A program made the translations under genes and the position numbers. A stretch of 64,000 bases of DNA from Paenibacillus sp. FSL H7-0326 (GTDB lineage: Bacteria; Bacillota; Bacilli; Paenibacillales; Paenibacillaceae): the NCBI RefSeq assembly GCF_001955535.1, contig NZ_MPVN01000003.1, positions 248,001 to 312,000 of the forward strand. The letters are read 5' to 3'. This document shows, piece by piece, positions 9,277 through 17,480 of the stretch. The first letter of the stretch is position 1. The number at the start of each line of letters is the position of its first letter. The notes beneath the pieces are model-generated. The model was given only the letters and a program-made list of their open reading frames with translations, made no database searches and had not been told where the DNA came from.

Positions 9277-9777
9277 ATGGGAGTAGAGATCGAACGCAAA
9301 TTTATGCTTACAGCCTATCCAATAGCTTTAATACAAGCTGGAGATATCGTCATTATGAAAGAGCAGTTTATAGAACAGACGTATCTGGCGTTGGACGGGG
9401 ATCAGGAGCTGAGAGCCCGGAAGATAACAGATCTGAGCACAAACGAAGTAGAATATACCCATACCTTCAAGAAAGGGTGGGGCTTGGCACGAGAGGAAGT
9501 CGAATACCATATCTCGGAAGGGCTGTACAAGCAGATTATGGAGGCTCACGGGACCATTCCGCTGACGAAGAAGCGAACTACCGCTGCGTGGAATAACAGA
9601 GTAATCGAGATCGATGAATATGACCAGATCCAGCTGGCGGTGCTGGAGGTGGAATTCCTGACTCTAGAGGAAGCAGAGAATTTCAAAGCACCGGAATGGT
9701 TCGGCCAAGATATTAGTACGAGCAAGGAGTACAGTAATAAGAAAGTATGGAGTGATCTGCAGAACCGGGGCGAGTAA
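9277..9777 (+). CDS. CYTH domain protein (triphosphate-processing family)
   Basis: A 166-residue protein starting MGVEIERKFML, which carries the E-x-E-x-K signature of the CYTH (CyaB/thiamine triphosphatase) superfamily. Further alternating charged strands, including QELRARKI, THTFKKGW and VIEIDEYD, line the tunnel that binds triphosphates and divalent metal. Likely substrates are inorganic triphosphate or a nucleoside/thiamine triphosphate. GAGGAGCTACATCACA precedes the ATG. A rho-independent terminator follows at about 9830. Confidence 0.85.
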   Translation: MGVEIERKFMLTAYPIALIQAGDIVIMKEQFIEQTYLALDGDQELRARKITDLSTNEVEYTHTFKKGWGLAREEVEYHISEGLYKQIMEAHGTIPLTKKRTTAAWNNRVIEIDEYDQIQLAVLEVEFLTLEEAENFKAPEWFGQDISTSKEYSNKKVWSDLQNRGE

Positions 9778-9829
9778 TAGAACATGAGCAGTCTGGAATA
9801 CATCAGAATTGGTCGTATGCAGGAGATAG

Positions 9830-9854
9830 AAGTCGGCGAAAGCCGGCTTTTTTC
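9830..9854 (+). terminator. Rho-independent terminator
   Basis: AGTCGGC pairs with GCCGGCT (one G-U) around a short GAAA loop and is followed by six T. It ends the HD-CYTH unit. Confidence 0.75.
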
Positions 9855-9937
9855 TCATATACACGAACTATCTTGAAACATATTTTATTATTTAGACGTT
9901 AAGCTCTATGAGGTTTGAATAAATGGAGGGATATGAA

Positions 9938-11083
9938 ATGAACTCGGGATTCAAAAAAGCAGGTGCGGCCCTTGCTGCCAGCGCCATCCTTTTATCAGCA
10001 TACTCGGTAGAGCCGACTGCTGTCAGAGCAGATACGGACATAAAATATGAACTGTATTTGGATTCGAATGAATTAATCAGCGGCAGTACAGTCGTAGACA
10101 AGGGATTAGCCTATTTGCCTTTGAAGACAATAGCCGAGCAGCTAGGAGCAAACGTTGTTCAAAACGGAAATCGTATTACAGTAAGAGGCAAGGTGTATTC
10201 CTTTGCAATTCGGATTGGAAGCAATACAGCGGTGTTAAATGGTAAAAGTACGAGGATGAAGGGTTCTCCAAGGACAAGGAACGAGGAAGTTTTTGTGCCT
10301 GCTAAGTTCTTGGTAGACGCTCTAAAAGGTACGGGTCTGAAATATGAACCTGAAGTGAAAACCATTGTTGCTTCGGATATCTATTCTGGTCACAACAAGA
10401 GTCATTACGGAGGTTTGAATTATCGTATTTCTAGTGACGGGAAATTATCAGCAACGAATAGCGAAGGTGTAACAAAACAGCTATATGATTTCCAAACAGA
10501 AACATATAATCCACATACCTTCGAATTTACAAAAACAAATCAAGGGCTCATTATCCTAAGGATCACAGATATTTACGGCGAGCCCATGGTTCAACAGCAG
10601 GTATTTACCGTGATCATGAAGAACGGTGCAGTAATCAGGCAATCCAAGGTAAATTATTTTAAACGATTCGCAAATAATGCGGCAGTATCTGTGAACGGAA
10701 AAGAACTTGTGCTTACCGATGGGATAAAGCTTCGGATATTAGAGGACCATACAGGATCTGTGAAGGAAACCTATGATCTGATCGAGCTCGGCGGAGTAGA
10801 GGGTAAATATGCTGTGGAAGCAGTGGAGGATGATTTCTTTTTAATTCGCTCCAATACCAAAGGTCTCCTAACATATATTGATAGGCGGACAGGGGAACGA
10901 ATTGCACTGTACAAGGAGTTGCTTCCATTAGAAGAGCAGCAATATGCAGATAATAACGATGTCCCCTATTATGGTGATGAAATCTATTTTTTAAGAAGAA
11001 CAGAACAAAATTTGGAGTTTAAAATTACAGAAGGACTGAGTGGAAAGCAGTATACGAAATCAATAAATATTTCTTCCTTATAG
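9938..11083 (+). CDS. Secreted protein with copper-amine-oxidase-like N-terminal domain
   Basis: About 381 residues. A signal peptide (residues 1-33) ends near AVRADTD. Residues about 40-145 form the Cu_amine_oxidN1 repeat often seen in Paenibacillus and Clostridia exported proteins, with GLAYLPLKTIAEQLGANVVQ and EEVFVPAKFLVDALKG. The rest is a beta-rich region, possibly a propeller, with no catalytic motif that I recognise. The start at 9938 is preferred to one five codons upstream because GGAGGG lies 7 nt before it. It stands alone, so its partner at the cell surface is unknown. Confidence 0.8.
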   Translation: MNSGFKKAGAALAASAILLSAYSVEPTAVRADTDIKYELYLDSNELISGSTVVDKGLAYLPLKTIAEQLGANVVQNGNRITVRGKVYSFAIRIGSNTAVLNGKSTRMKGSPRTRNEEVFVPAKFLVDALKGTGLKYEPEVKTIVASDIYSGHNKSHYGGLNYRISSDGKLSATNSEGVTKQLYDFQTETYNPHTFEFTKTNQGLIILRITDIYGEPMVQQQVFTVIMKNGAVIRQSKVNYFKRFANNAAVSVNGKELVLTDGIKLRILEDHTGSVKETYDLIELGGVEGKYAVEAVEDDFFLIRSNTKGLLTYIDRRTGERIALYKELLPLEEQQYADNNDVPYYGDEIYFLRRTEQNLEFKITEGLSGKQYTKSINISSL

Positions 11084-11270
11084 TGCTTCTAGTGTAGTCA
11101 AAAGGGCCGCAGTTCAATCCATTTCATATCATTATCAGCAGTCGGTCCGCATCCCGTTTACAAGCAATCGGGTTACCTCAACTCTTTTTATATGTATGTG
11201 AAAATAATCACAAATTAACAATAGGATTCATGTTACATTGTAGTCAAGAGATAAGAAGGAGATGAGAGTC

Positions 11271-11459
11271 ATGAGAGAGTTAATGCCCGATCAAATAACC
11301 CGCTTGTATTTACAGAACTGTTATACCTGTGAGGATGCGGCATTATGCGCTACAGAAGAAGATTGCCTCAATTGTTGGACAGAGCAGGGCTTGATTGACA
11401 ACAAGGAAGAAAAAGCAGCGGAGAATACACAGCATTATTTACGGATGATGCACGTGTAA
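11271..11459 (+). CDS. Small cysteine-rich protein, putative metal binder
   Basis: A 62-residue protein with five Cys at residues 17, 20, 26, 32 and 35, in a C-x2-C-x5-C-x5-C-x2-C layout that could hold a metal ion. The remainder is acidic and helical. GAAGGAG lies 9 nt before the ATG at 11271; an in-frame ATG at 11262 is directly against the ribosome site and less likely. No signal peptide. I do not recognise the family. Confidence 0.6.
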   Translation: MRELMPDQITRLYLQNCYTCEDAALCATEEDCLNCWTEQGLIDNKEEKAAENTQHYLRMMHV

Positions 11460-11511
11460 TGAATGGAGAGAATGAGCGCTTTAATTAAATATAGGCTGAA
11501 CAGCAGCTGAT

Positions 11512-11554
11512 CCAAAGCATGGAGGCGTATGCTTACGACGACATGCTTTTTTTT
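11512..11554 (+). terminator. Probable terminator after Cys-rich protein gene
   Basis: AAGCATG and CATGCTT can pair across a 20-nt loop and are followed by eight T. An alternative hairpin using the inner ATGCTT is also possible. Confidence 0.5.
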
Positions 11555-11629
11555 GTTGGCGAAAGCTTCCCCTTATATCCTGGGATTAAAAAGAGTATAA
11601 TGATAGATATCTAAAGGAGGTGAATCCTT

Positions 11630-12034
11630 TTGCTATGGTTTGAGCTTCAAGATCTGCATCATTTGATTCCATATTTGGCATCTGCCGGCTTGGTATTTGC
11701 CGTTACCTGTGCATCGCTGCTTCATCTGATGGGAAGACTCGAGGAATTTGGGATAAGGCGAACTGCGGAATGGCCGGAATTCATTCCATCTCAGCGCCTG
11801 ACTGGAGAAAAACGGGCTGTACGCTCCATATTAAGAATGATTCGTAGAATTAAAATTTCTCCTGATGATGATTCAGATGAGTGCCTTCACTCGTTGATAA
11901 CACGCAAGATCGATCAACGAGGAGGATATCAATGGACAAATCAAAAGGATTCCCTGGACGGACGTTACGGTTATACGGCATTATCGCAAGTGTGCTCATC
12001 GCATTATTGTTATCAGGCTGCGGTTCGAATGTAA
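11630..12034 (+). CDS. Leader ORF overlapping yidC, possible MifM-like regulatory nascent chain
   Basis: A 134-residue frame starting at TTG, with AAAGGAGG 9 nt upstream. It has one hydrophobic helix (about residues 11-34), a basic hydrophobic stretch at 62-76 and an acidic cluster DDDSDE at 79-84. It overlaps the first 103 nt of yidC in another frame. From memory, B. subtilis MifM, the leader that regulates yidC2, also has one N-terminal membrane segment and an arrest region in which a basic hydrophobic stretch is followed by Ser-Pro and then a run of four acidic residues. The same order occurs here (RMIRRIKISPDDDSDE). The protein may act only during translation. Residues after 84 look unconstrained. 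Alternative: an ordinary hypothetical gene. Confidence 0.6.
   Translation: MLWFELQDLHHLIPYLASAGLVFAVTCASLLHLMGRLEEFGIRRTAEWPEFIPSQRLTGEKRAVRSILRMIRRIKISPDDDSDECLHSLITRKIDQRGGYQWTNQKDSLDGRYGYTALSQVCSSHYCYQAAVRM
11890..11921 (+). promoter_or_regulatory. Hairpin overlapping the yidC ribosome site
   Basis: CTCGTTGAT (11890-11898) pairs perfectly with ATCAACGAG (11913-11921) across a 14-nt loop. The 3' arm takes in the first bases of AGGAGG, the ribosome site of yidC. A ribosome paused on the acidic codons at 11864-11881 would cover or abut the 5' arm and open the hairpin. This suggests translational control of YidC. Confidence 0.6.
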
Positions 12035-12777
12035 CAGAGATTACGAGTAGTACGCCTGGTTTTTTTAATCATTACATTGTGTTTCCAATATCTTATGTCA
12101 TAACTCATATGGCGGGATGGTTTCAGGGAAGCTACGGGCTTGCGATTATTGTATTGACGATTGTTGTACGCTTGCTGCTGTTCCCGCTCATGCTCAGACA
12201 GACGAAATCTCAGCAAAACATGAAGCGTGTGATGAAGGGAATGCAGCCAGAGCTGGATGCGCTCAAGAAAAAATACGAGAATAAGAAAGATCCGGAAAGT
12301 GCGCAGAAGATGCAGCAGGAGATGCTTGAGCTCTACAAGAAGCACAAGTTCAACCCGCTTAATATTGGGTGTCTGCCGATTCTAATTCAGCTGCCTATAT
12401 TGACTGGTGTATATACCGCCATTAGGCTTATGCCGGAAATGAGCAGTCACACCTTCTTGTGGTTCACACTTGGAGAGCCGGATGTGATTCTGGCGATTAT
12501 TGTAGCGGCGATCTACTTGCTGCAGACCCGAATTTCGATGAAGAACATGCCTGCAGAGCAGCGGAAGCAGTTTGCTATAATGGGCTATATATCTCCGATT
12601 ATGATGGCGTTCTTCTCGATCAGTGCACCTGCAGCGATTCCATTATATTGGATGGCCGGAGGAACTTTTCTTATTGTTCAGACCCTGCTGTTCCAAAAGC
12701 TGTATCCAATGGAGCTTGTTGAAGATGACAGTCCTGCTTCCCCAGCACCCAAGACCAAAGGCACGAACCCGGCTTAA
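11932..12777 (+). CDS. yidC: YidC/Oxa1 family membrane protein insertase (lipoprotein)
   Basis: A 281-residue insertase that places proteins into the cytoplasmic membrane with or without Sec. The lipoprotein signal LLLSGCGSN puts the lipidated Cys near residue 30. Membrane segments follow, with the conserved Arg in IVLTIVVRLLLFPLMLRQTKSQ that sits in the hydrophilic groove, a basic coiled-coil loop (about 95-140) and the last helices with ISPIMMAFFSISAPAAIPLYW. Length fits Gram-positive YidC1/YidC2. The start at 11932 has GAGGAGG 6-7 nt upstream; longer reading frames extend into the leader ORF. The upstream overlapping frame suggests it is the regulated YidC2 type. Confidence 0.92.
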   Translation: MDKSKGFPGRTLRLYGIIASVLIALLLSGCGSNVTEITSSTPGFFNHYIVFPISYVITHMAGWFQGSYGLAIIVLTIVVRLLLFPLMLRQTKSQQNMKRVMKGMQPELDALKKKYENKKDPESAQKMQQEMLELYKKHKFNPLNIGCLPILIQLPILTGVYTAIRLMPEMSSHTFLWFTLGEPDVILAIIVAAIYLLQTRISMKNMPAEQRKQFAIMGYISPIMMAFFSISAPAAIPLYWMAGGTFLIVQTLLFQKLYPMELVEDDSPASPAPKTKGTNPA

Positions 12778-12784
12778 TCAGGAT

Positions 12785-12826
12785 AAAGCCCTTTTACTTC
12801 GTTTAAGAAGTAGAAGGGCTTTTTTG
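12785..12826 (+). terminator. Rho-independent terminator after yidC
   Basis: AAGCCCTT plus TACTTC pair with GAAGTA plus AAGGGCTT around a short loop, followed by six T. Confidence 0.85.
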
Positions 12827-12964
12827 CTTGAGAAGGATAACGCAGTGTTACTGATCTTATATAAAATCACTTAAATGGTTCTGATCATTCTGACGATATT
12901 ATATAGAGTCTGCTCTATTATCATGCTCTGATCGACACATTATTGAATACATAGGAGTGAAATA

Positions 12965-14983
12965 ATGATTATTCAAGGGGGTTACAACTACTATATTGTA
13001 GTGCTCTCCGTTATTATTGCCATTTTGGCTTCTTATTCTGCGCTCAGTATCACGTCTAAAATATCCAATTCCAAAGGCAAAATGCAGCTATTCTGGCTGT
13101 TTGCGGGAGCTCTTGTGATGGGAGCTGGAATATGGTCTATGCATTTTGTCGGAATGCTGGCTTTTCATGTTCACACGGCCGTGAAATATGATGTGTGGCT
13201 TACGGTGCTCTCTATGGTGGCGAGTGTCGTTTCCTCCTTTATTGCGTTTTACATCACCAAGCCTCAATATGTCAGCCGGTTGAAAATTGCATTCGGTGGG
13301 TTCTTCATGGGCAGCGGGATCATTATGATGCACTATGTCGGGATGGAAGCCATGATTATGCCGATGGACATCAGCTATGATCCCGTGCTCTGGATCCTGT
13401 CCGCCATCATCGCTTACGCCGCATCGTATGCAGCGCTGTTCTTGTTCTTAAAATTCCGGAATCAAGCCTCTGCCAGCTGGTTGAAATGGGTATCCTCCAT
13501 CGTTATGGGCTTTGCGGTCTGCGGAATGCATTACACAGGTATGAAGGCCGCTACATTCACAGGTCATGAACAGATGCCAATACATGATCACGCAGCTTCG
13601 GTGGATTTGTTTTTACTATACGGCGTGACGGTATCAACATTCATTATTTTACTAGTGTCATGGTGCGCCTTATTTCTTGACCGCCATGTGCTTGAGAGAA
13701 TGGCCTACGAGGACAGTCTTAAAGGGCTGCCTAATCGTAATGAGATGAATCGATTCTTTGATACCTATGCAGATGATGAAGAGCTGGCGGTGTTATTTCT
13801 GGACTTGGATCAGTTCAAAGCGATTAACGATACCCTGGGTCATGACATCGGTGATCTGCTCATTCAGGAGGTGGGGTCTCGCTTAAAACCGTTTTCAAAT
13901 GTTGATCTGCAGGTTTTTCGAATCGGTGGAGATGAGTTCTTGTTCATTATTAAAAATTGCAGCCTACAGCAAGCAGAAGCTTATGCGGAGAGGATTGTCA
14001 AAGAAATTAAGAAGGTTCATCGCATTGAAGGAAATGAGCTCTATGTGACGGGCAGTATTGGAATCAGTGTCGGATCTATTCAGCATACAGAACGGTCTAG
14101 TCTGCTGAAAAATGCGGATACCGCTATGTACAAGGCCAAAGGACTCGGCAAGAACCAGTACTGCATCTATACGGAGGATATGGGTGTCAAAGAAGTAAGG
14201 AAGATGGAGCTGGAGAAGGATTTGCAGCTTGCAATCGAGCAGCAGCAGTTCTATATGGTGTACCAGCCGAAGTGTAATGTGAGGACGAACAGCTTGGTCG
14301 GATTTGAGGCATTGATTAGATGGCAGCATCCTCGATTAGGCCAGATATCTCCAGGTGAATTCATTCCGATTGCCGAAGAGACAGGACTTGTGATACCGAT
14401 GACCAAGTGGGTGCTGTTAGAAGCTTGCCGCCAGTGTAAAGAATGGCAGTCACAGGGGATTTATCAGCCCATCTCGGTCAATTTATCGGTTCGGTTGTTT
14501 CAGACCGATAATCTGACGGAGTTAATCCCATGGGTGCTACAGGAGACTGGGCTTGAGCCAGAAATGCTTGAGCTCGAAATTACGGAGTCTATGGTCTTCC
14601 ACGATATCAATGATATCATCCTGCAGCTGCATCGAATTCGAAATACAGGAGTCCGTATCTCGATGGATGATTTTGGCACAGGATATTCTTCAATAGGCTT
14701 GCTGGACCGACTTCCTATTGATACATTGAAGCTCGATCGTCTATTCACTTACGATCTGGACACGCCCAGCAAACGTGCGATTGTTCACGCTATTATATTA
14801 ATGGCGGAGAAGCTCCATCTCGAAGTCATCGCGGAGGGTGTAGAGAACGAGGAGCATATCGAGTTCCTAACTGAGCTTGGATGTTATGTCATGCAAGGCT
14901 ATTACTATGGAAAACCGATGAAGAATGAGCAGATTGGAGAGTGGATTCAAGACTTCCAAGTACCGGAGAAAGTGAGTAGTTAA
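12965..14983 (+). CDS. MHYT-GGDEF-EAL cyclic di-GMP turnover protein
   Basis: A 672-residue membrane protein. Seven N-terminal helices carry three MHYT repeats (SMHFVGML, MMHYVGME, GMHYTGMK at about residues 58, 120 and 183), proposed to bind copper and sense gas or redox. The GGDEF domain (about 250-410) keeps the intact motif RIGGDEF, so diguanylate cyclase activity is possible. The EAL domain (about 425-665) keeps EALIRW and DDFGTGYSS, so phosphodiesterase activity is possible too. ATAGGAGTGAAATA precedes the ATG. It is monocistronic with a terminator just after it, and probably adjusts motility or biofilm formation. Confidence 0.93.
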   Translation: MIIQGGYNYYIVVLSVIIAILASYSALSITSKISNSKGKMQLFWLFAGALVMGAGIWSMHFVGMLAFHVHTAVKYDVWLTVLSMVASVVSSFIAFYITKPQYVSRLKIAFGGFFMGSGIIMMHYVGMEAMIMPMDISYDPVLWILSAIIAYAASYAALFLFLKFRNQASASWLKWVSSIVMGFAVCGMHYTGMKAATFTGHEQMPIHDHAASVDLFLLYGVTVSTFIILLVSWCALFLDRHVLERMAYEDSLKGLPNRNEMNRFFDTYADDEELAVLFLDLDQFKAINDTLGHDIGDLLIQEVGSRLKPFSNVDLQVFRIGGDEFLFIIKNCSLQQAEAYAERIVKEIKKVHRIEGNELYVTGSIGISVGSIQHTERSSLLKNADTAMYKAKGLGKNQYCIYTEDMGVKEVRKMELEKDLQLAIEQQQFYMVYQPKCNVRTNSLVGFEALIRWQHPRLGQISPGEFIPIAEETGLVIPMTKWVLLEACRQCKEWQSQGIYQPISVNLSVRLFQTDNLTELIPWVLQETGLEPEMLELEITESMVFHDINDIILQLHRIRNTGVRISMDDFGTGYSSIGLLDRLPIDTLKLDRLFTYDLDTPSKRAIVHAIILMAEKLHLEVIAEGVENEEHIEFLTELGCYVMQGYYYGKPMKNEQIGEWIQDFQVPEKVSS

Positions 14984-14993
14984 GAATACATAG

Positions 14994-15025
14994 AGACTGC
15001 CATCATATGGCGGTCTTTCTTTTTT
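14994..15025 (+). terminator. Rho-independent terminator
   Basis: AGACTGCC pairs with GGCGGTCT around a short loop, followed by a T-rich tract. Confidence 0.8.
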
Positions 15026-15084
15026 AAATGGAGCTAACAACTTTCACTATAGACGAAACGTCTTTACTCTAGGGAGGGATTAGT

Positions 15085-15492
15085 GTGAACGAGAATGAGG
15101 AATCTGAAAAATTTAGCAAATTCGTATTATGGGTCTTCATTAGCACCATAGCTGAAATAATTACCTTGTATGTTCTTAGCTCAATGAATCCACACGATGA
15201 CGGTTTTAATGCCTATTTTCGTTCGGTTAGCGGCTTCTTTTCTTTCTTTATAGGGTTGATCATTCCACTTACGATAATTATATTTCTATTCTTTTTTGTA
15301 ATGCTGCTGCTGCATGATCGGCTGAGAGGATTATCACGGCTGATTATAATCTTCTACTATTTATTTATATGCGTACTTTCAGGGTTATTACTGTACTTCG
15401 TATTCGATCCGAATTGGTATATGCTCTACTTGAGTTCATTCATTCCACCAGTCTTATTTGGTATTGTTCTAGAGAAGGGATGGTTGAGATAA
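15085..15492 (+). CDS. Small multi-pass membrane protein of unknown function
   Basis: A 135-residue protein starting at GTG behind GGGAGGGATTA. After a short acidic N terminus (MNENEESEKFSKF) come four hydrophobic helices at about residues 10-30, 48-75, 84-108 and 112-130, separated by a basic loop HDRLRGLSR. I do not recognise the family. It stands alone with no regulatory clue. Confidence 0.6.
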   Translation: MNENEESEKFSKFVLWVFISTIAEIITLYVLSSMNPHDDGFNAYFRSVSGFFSFFIGLIIPLTIIIFLFFFVMLLLHDRLRGLSRLIIIFYYLFICVLSGLLLYFVFDPNWYMLYLSSFIPPVLFGIVLEKGWLR

Positions 15493-15727
15493 ACTTAAGA
15501 GCTAGGTTACTAGATTAGGAGTTCATTGTATTATTAGGAAGTTAGACATCATGCATTATTTTTGTAGAAGCACTGTGATGGTTGTTGAACAGATAATCTG
15601 GTTGTCTGAAGTTCGTAGATATTGGTTGTGTGAGGAAATTTCTGAATTTCTGAGATAAGAGAGTCATAGGAAATCAATTAAAGATCGGATAAAACAAATA
15701 AAAAATAAATACAGAGGGGATTAAAGA

Positions 15728-16297
15728 ATGAATCCAATACTAATTGACTTTCCAAACCAATTTACAACAGAAAGGCTATTGATCAGAATACCTCAACCTG
15801 GTGATGGCAAAATAGTGTACGAAAGTATAATCTCATCGATCAATAAGCTCAAGCAATGGTTACCTTTTGCACAATACGAACAAAGTGAACTGACAATTGA
15901 AGCAAATTTACGAGAAGCACATGTAAAGTTTATTAAGAGAGAAGATCTGAGATTTCTGATATTTGATAAAGAAACTAACCAATTCATTGGTTCATCTGGA
16001 TTGCATAGGCCAGATTGGGAGATTGGTAAATTCGAAATCGGTTACTGGATTGATACGCGTAAGAGTGGAAATGGATATATGACTGAAGCAGTGCAAGGGA
16101 TAACAAATTTTGCCTTTACAGAGTTGAAGGCTAGAAGAGTAGAAATTCGTTGTGATACTTTAAATTATAAAAGTAAGGCTATTCCAGAACGGATAGGCTT
16201 TCAATTAGAAGGTACATTAAGATGTGATGATTTATCAGTAGATAAAAGTCAAACAAGAGATACTCATATATATGCTCTAGTTAGTTCGGATATCTAA
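15728..16297 (+). CDS. GNAT acetyltransferase, RimJ/RimL-like
   Basis: A 189-residue protein of usual length. It has ERLLIRIPQPGDG near residue 17, IGYWIDTRKSGNGYMTEAV (the acetyl-CoA pyrophosphate loop, with R-x-x-G-x-G/A shape) near residue 108, and ERIGFQLEGTLR near 165, all typical of the RimJ/RimL branch that acetylates N-terminal amino groups of ribosomal proteins or small amines. GAGGGGATTAAAGA precedes the ATG. Composition is more AT-rich than its neighbours, and a decayed gene fragment follows, which suggests a recently acquired or eroding segment. Confidence 0.85.
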   Translation: MNPILIDFPNQFTTERLLIRIPQPGDGKIVYESIISSINKLKQWLPFAQYEQSELTIEANLREAHVKFIKREDLRFLIFDKETNQFIGSSGLHRPDWEIGKFEIGYWIDTRKSGNGYMTEAVQGITNFAFTELKARRVEIRCDTLNYKSKAIPERIGFQLEGTLRCDDLSVDKSQTRDTHIYALVSSDI

Positions 16298-16473
16298 TAT
16301 TGAAGTGGGACAAAAGTGGTATGAAATTCTCTTAAATTAGAAAACCTGACGTTATACCACATGAGGGATTTACTGAGTGGGAACTAATTCCTTGGTGCTG
16401 GTTACAGGTTGCTGAAGGAACACCTACTGAAGGTAATGGTCCATTACATTTGGGAACAACAAATAGTGATTAA
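16298..16473 (+). pseudogene. Remnant of a protein-coding gene
   Basis: Just after the acetyltransferase, one frame reads GQKWYEILLN and then stops. The next frame reads IRKPDVIPHEGFTEWELI and continues with a Trp/Gly-rich run ending GTTNSD before a stop at 16471. Joined across a frameshift near 16340 this looks like a coding fragment, but there is no start codon or ribosome site and I do not recognise a family. Confidence 0.3.
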
Positions 16474-16602
16474 TAAGATGGACAAATAGGATTATAACTT
16501 GTAGAAGGCAGGAACTGTTTATAACAACATACTCACGACGGTGGAAATATCTGAAATTGAAAGCTATAATATTCCATATATTTCATGGAGAGGGGACCAT
16601 TC

Positions 16603-17112
16603 ATGAACCAAAAACCGTCAAAAGAAGAATACGCCGGAGACATCGGTGAGTATATCCGGTTAGTGCCAGAAGGCAGCATCATTGACATCCTGCTCGCACA
16701 GGAGAAGCAAATGACGGAGCTGCTGTCATCCTTGACAGAAAGCCAGGGTACTTATCAGTATGCCGAAGGAAAATGGACGCTTAAAGAAGTCGTGGGCCAC
16801 ATTGTGGACTCGGAGCGGGTCATGACGTATCGCCTGCTCCGGTTTGCAAGAGGGGACCAGACACCTCTGCCCGGGTTCGACCAGGAAGTGTTCATTCCTC
16901 CTTTTGGAGGCTGGACAATTGCGCAATTGGCCGAAGACTACAAGGCTGTAAGACAAGCAACGATCACGCTGCTACGCGGGCTGCCGGTGGAGGCTTGGTC
17001 TCGTAAGGGAACGGCCAACGACGTAAACATAACGGTGCGCGCTCTCGCGTACGGTATTGCGGGACATGAACTCCACCATATGGGGATCATCCGCACTCGG
17101 TACTTAAGTTAG
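16603..17112 (+). CDS. DinB family protein
   Basis: A 169-residue four-helix bundle protein of the DinB/YfiT superfamily. Conserved His positions occur in EVVGHIVDSERVMTYR (about residue 59) and GHELHHMGIIRTRYL at the C terminus, the likely metal triad. Bacillithiol- or mycothiol-dependent transferases belong to this group, but this member's substrate is unknown. GGAGAGGGGACCATTC precedes the ATG at 16603; an upstream ATG at 16585 overlaps the ribosome site. GC content is clearly higher than in the preceding gene. Confidence 0.85.
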   Translation: MNQKPSKEEYAGDIGEYIRLVPEGSIIDILLAQEKQMTELLSSLTESQGTYQYAEGKWTLKEVVGHIVDSERVMTYRLLRFARGDQTPLPGFDQEVFIPPFGGWTIAQLAEDYKAVRQATITLLRGLPVEAWSRKGTANDVNITVRALAYGIAGHELHHMGIIRTRYLS

Positions 17113-17127
17113 TTGTCCAGAAGATCG

Positions 17128-17163
17128 GGACGGAAGCTGCATAAATGGCTTCCGTCCTATTTT
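17128..17163 (+). terminator. Rho-independent terminator
   Basis: GGACGGAAGC pairs perfectly with GCTTCCGTCC across a 10-nt loop, followed by TATTTTG. Confidence 0.75.
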
Positions 17164-17480
17164 GTATGCGTTCCTTCCCTACCCATTTCTAGAGAGTCGT
17201 TAGTCGTCATAGGTTTTCTGGATTTATTCAATTTCTAACGGCAATTCACTAAGTCTACCGCTTTGTCCTCATGTGGATACCGTAAAGCTTAGGATACTTA
17301 AATAAACATAGGCTATCTTAATAATACATTATATTAAGAGGTATGGGGCGATGTTATTCTCAATATGTGGAGTAAATGAATAGCAAAAGGAGGGGGTTAA
17401 GATAAAAGGAGGGTAAGCAAGGTCTTACTAGAGTCATAGGAAAATTATTAATTAGAATTATTTACCAGGAGGGAAAAGCG
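17164..17480 (+). other. Intergenic region before the polysaccharide locus
   Basis: AT-rich non-coding stretch. CTTAAT and ATTAAG form a small inverted repeat near 17318-17340, and two purine-rich GGAGGG runs near 17390 and 17409 resemble ribosome sites but precede no open frame. The promoter of the glycosidase operon must lie here, but I could not fix one. Confidence 0.35.

Noticed and set aside
17390..17415. GGAGGG-rich runs as ribosome sites of a leader peptide
   Set aside because: No start codon at usable spacing leads to an open frame.
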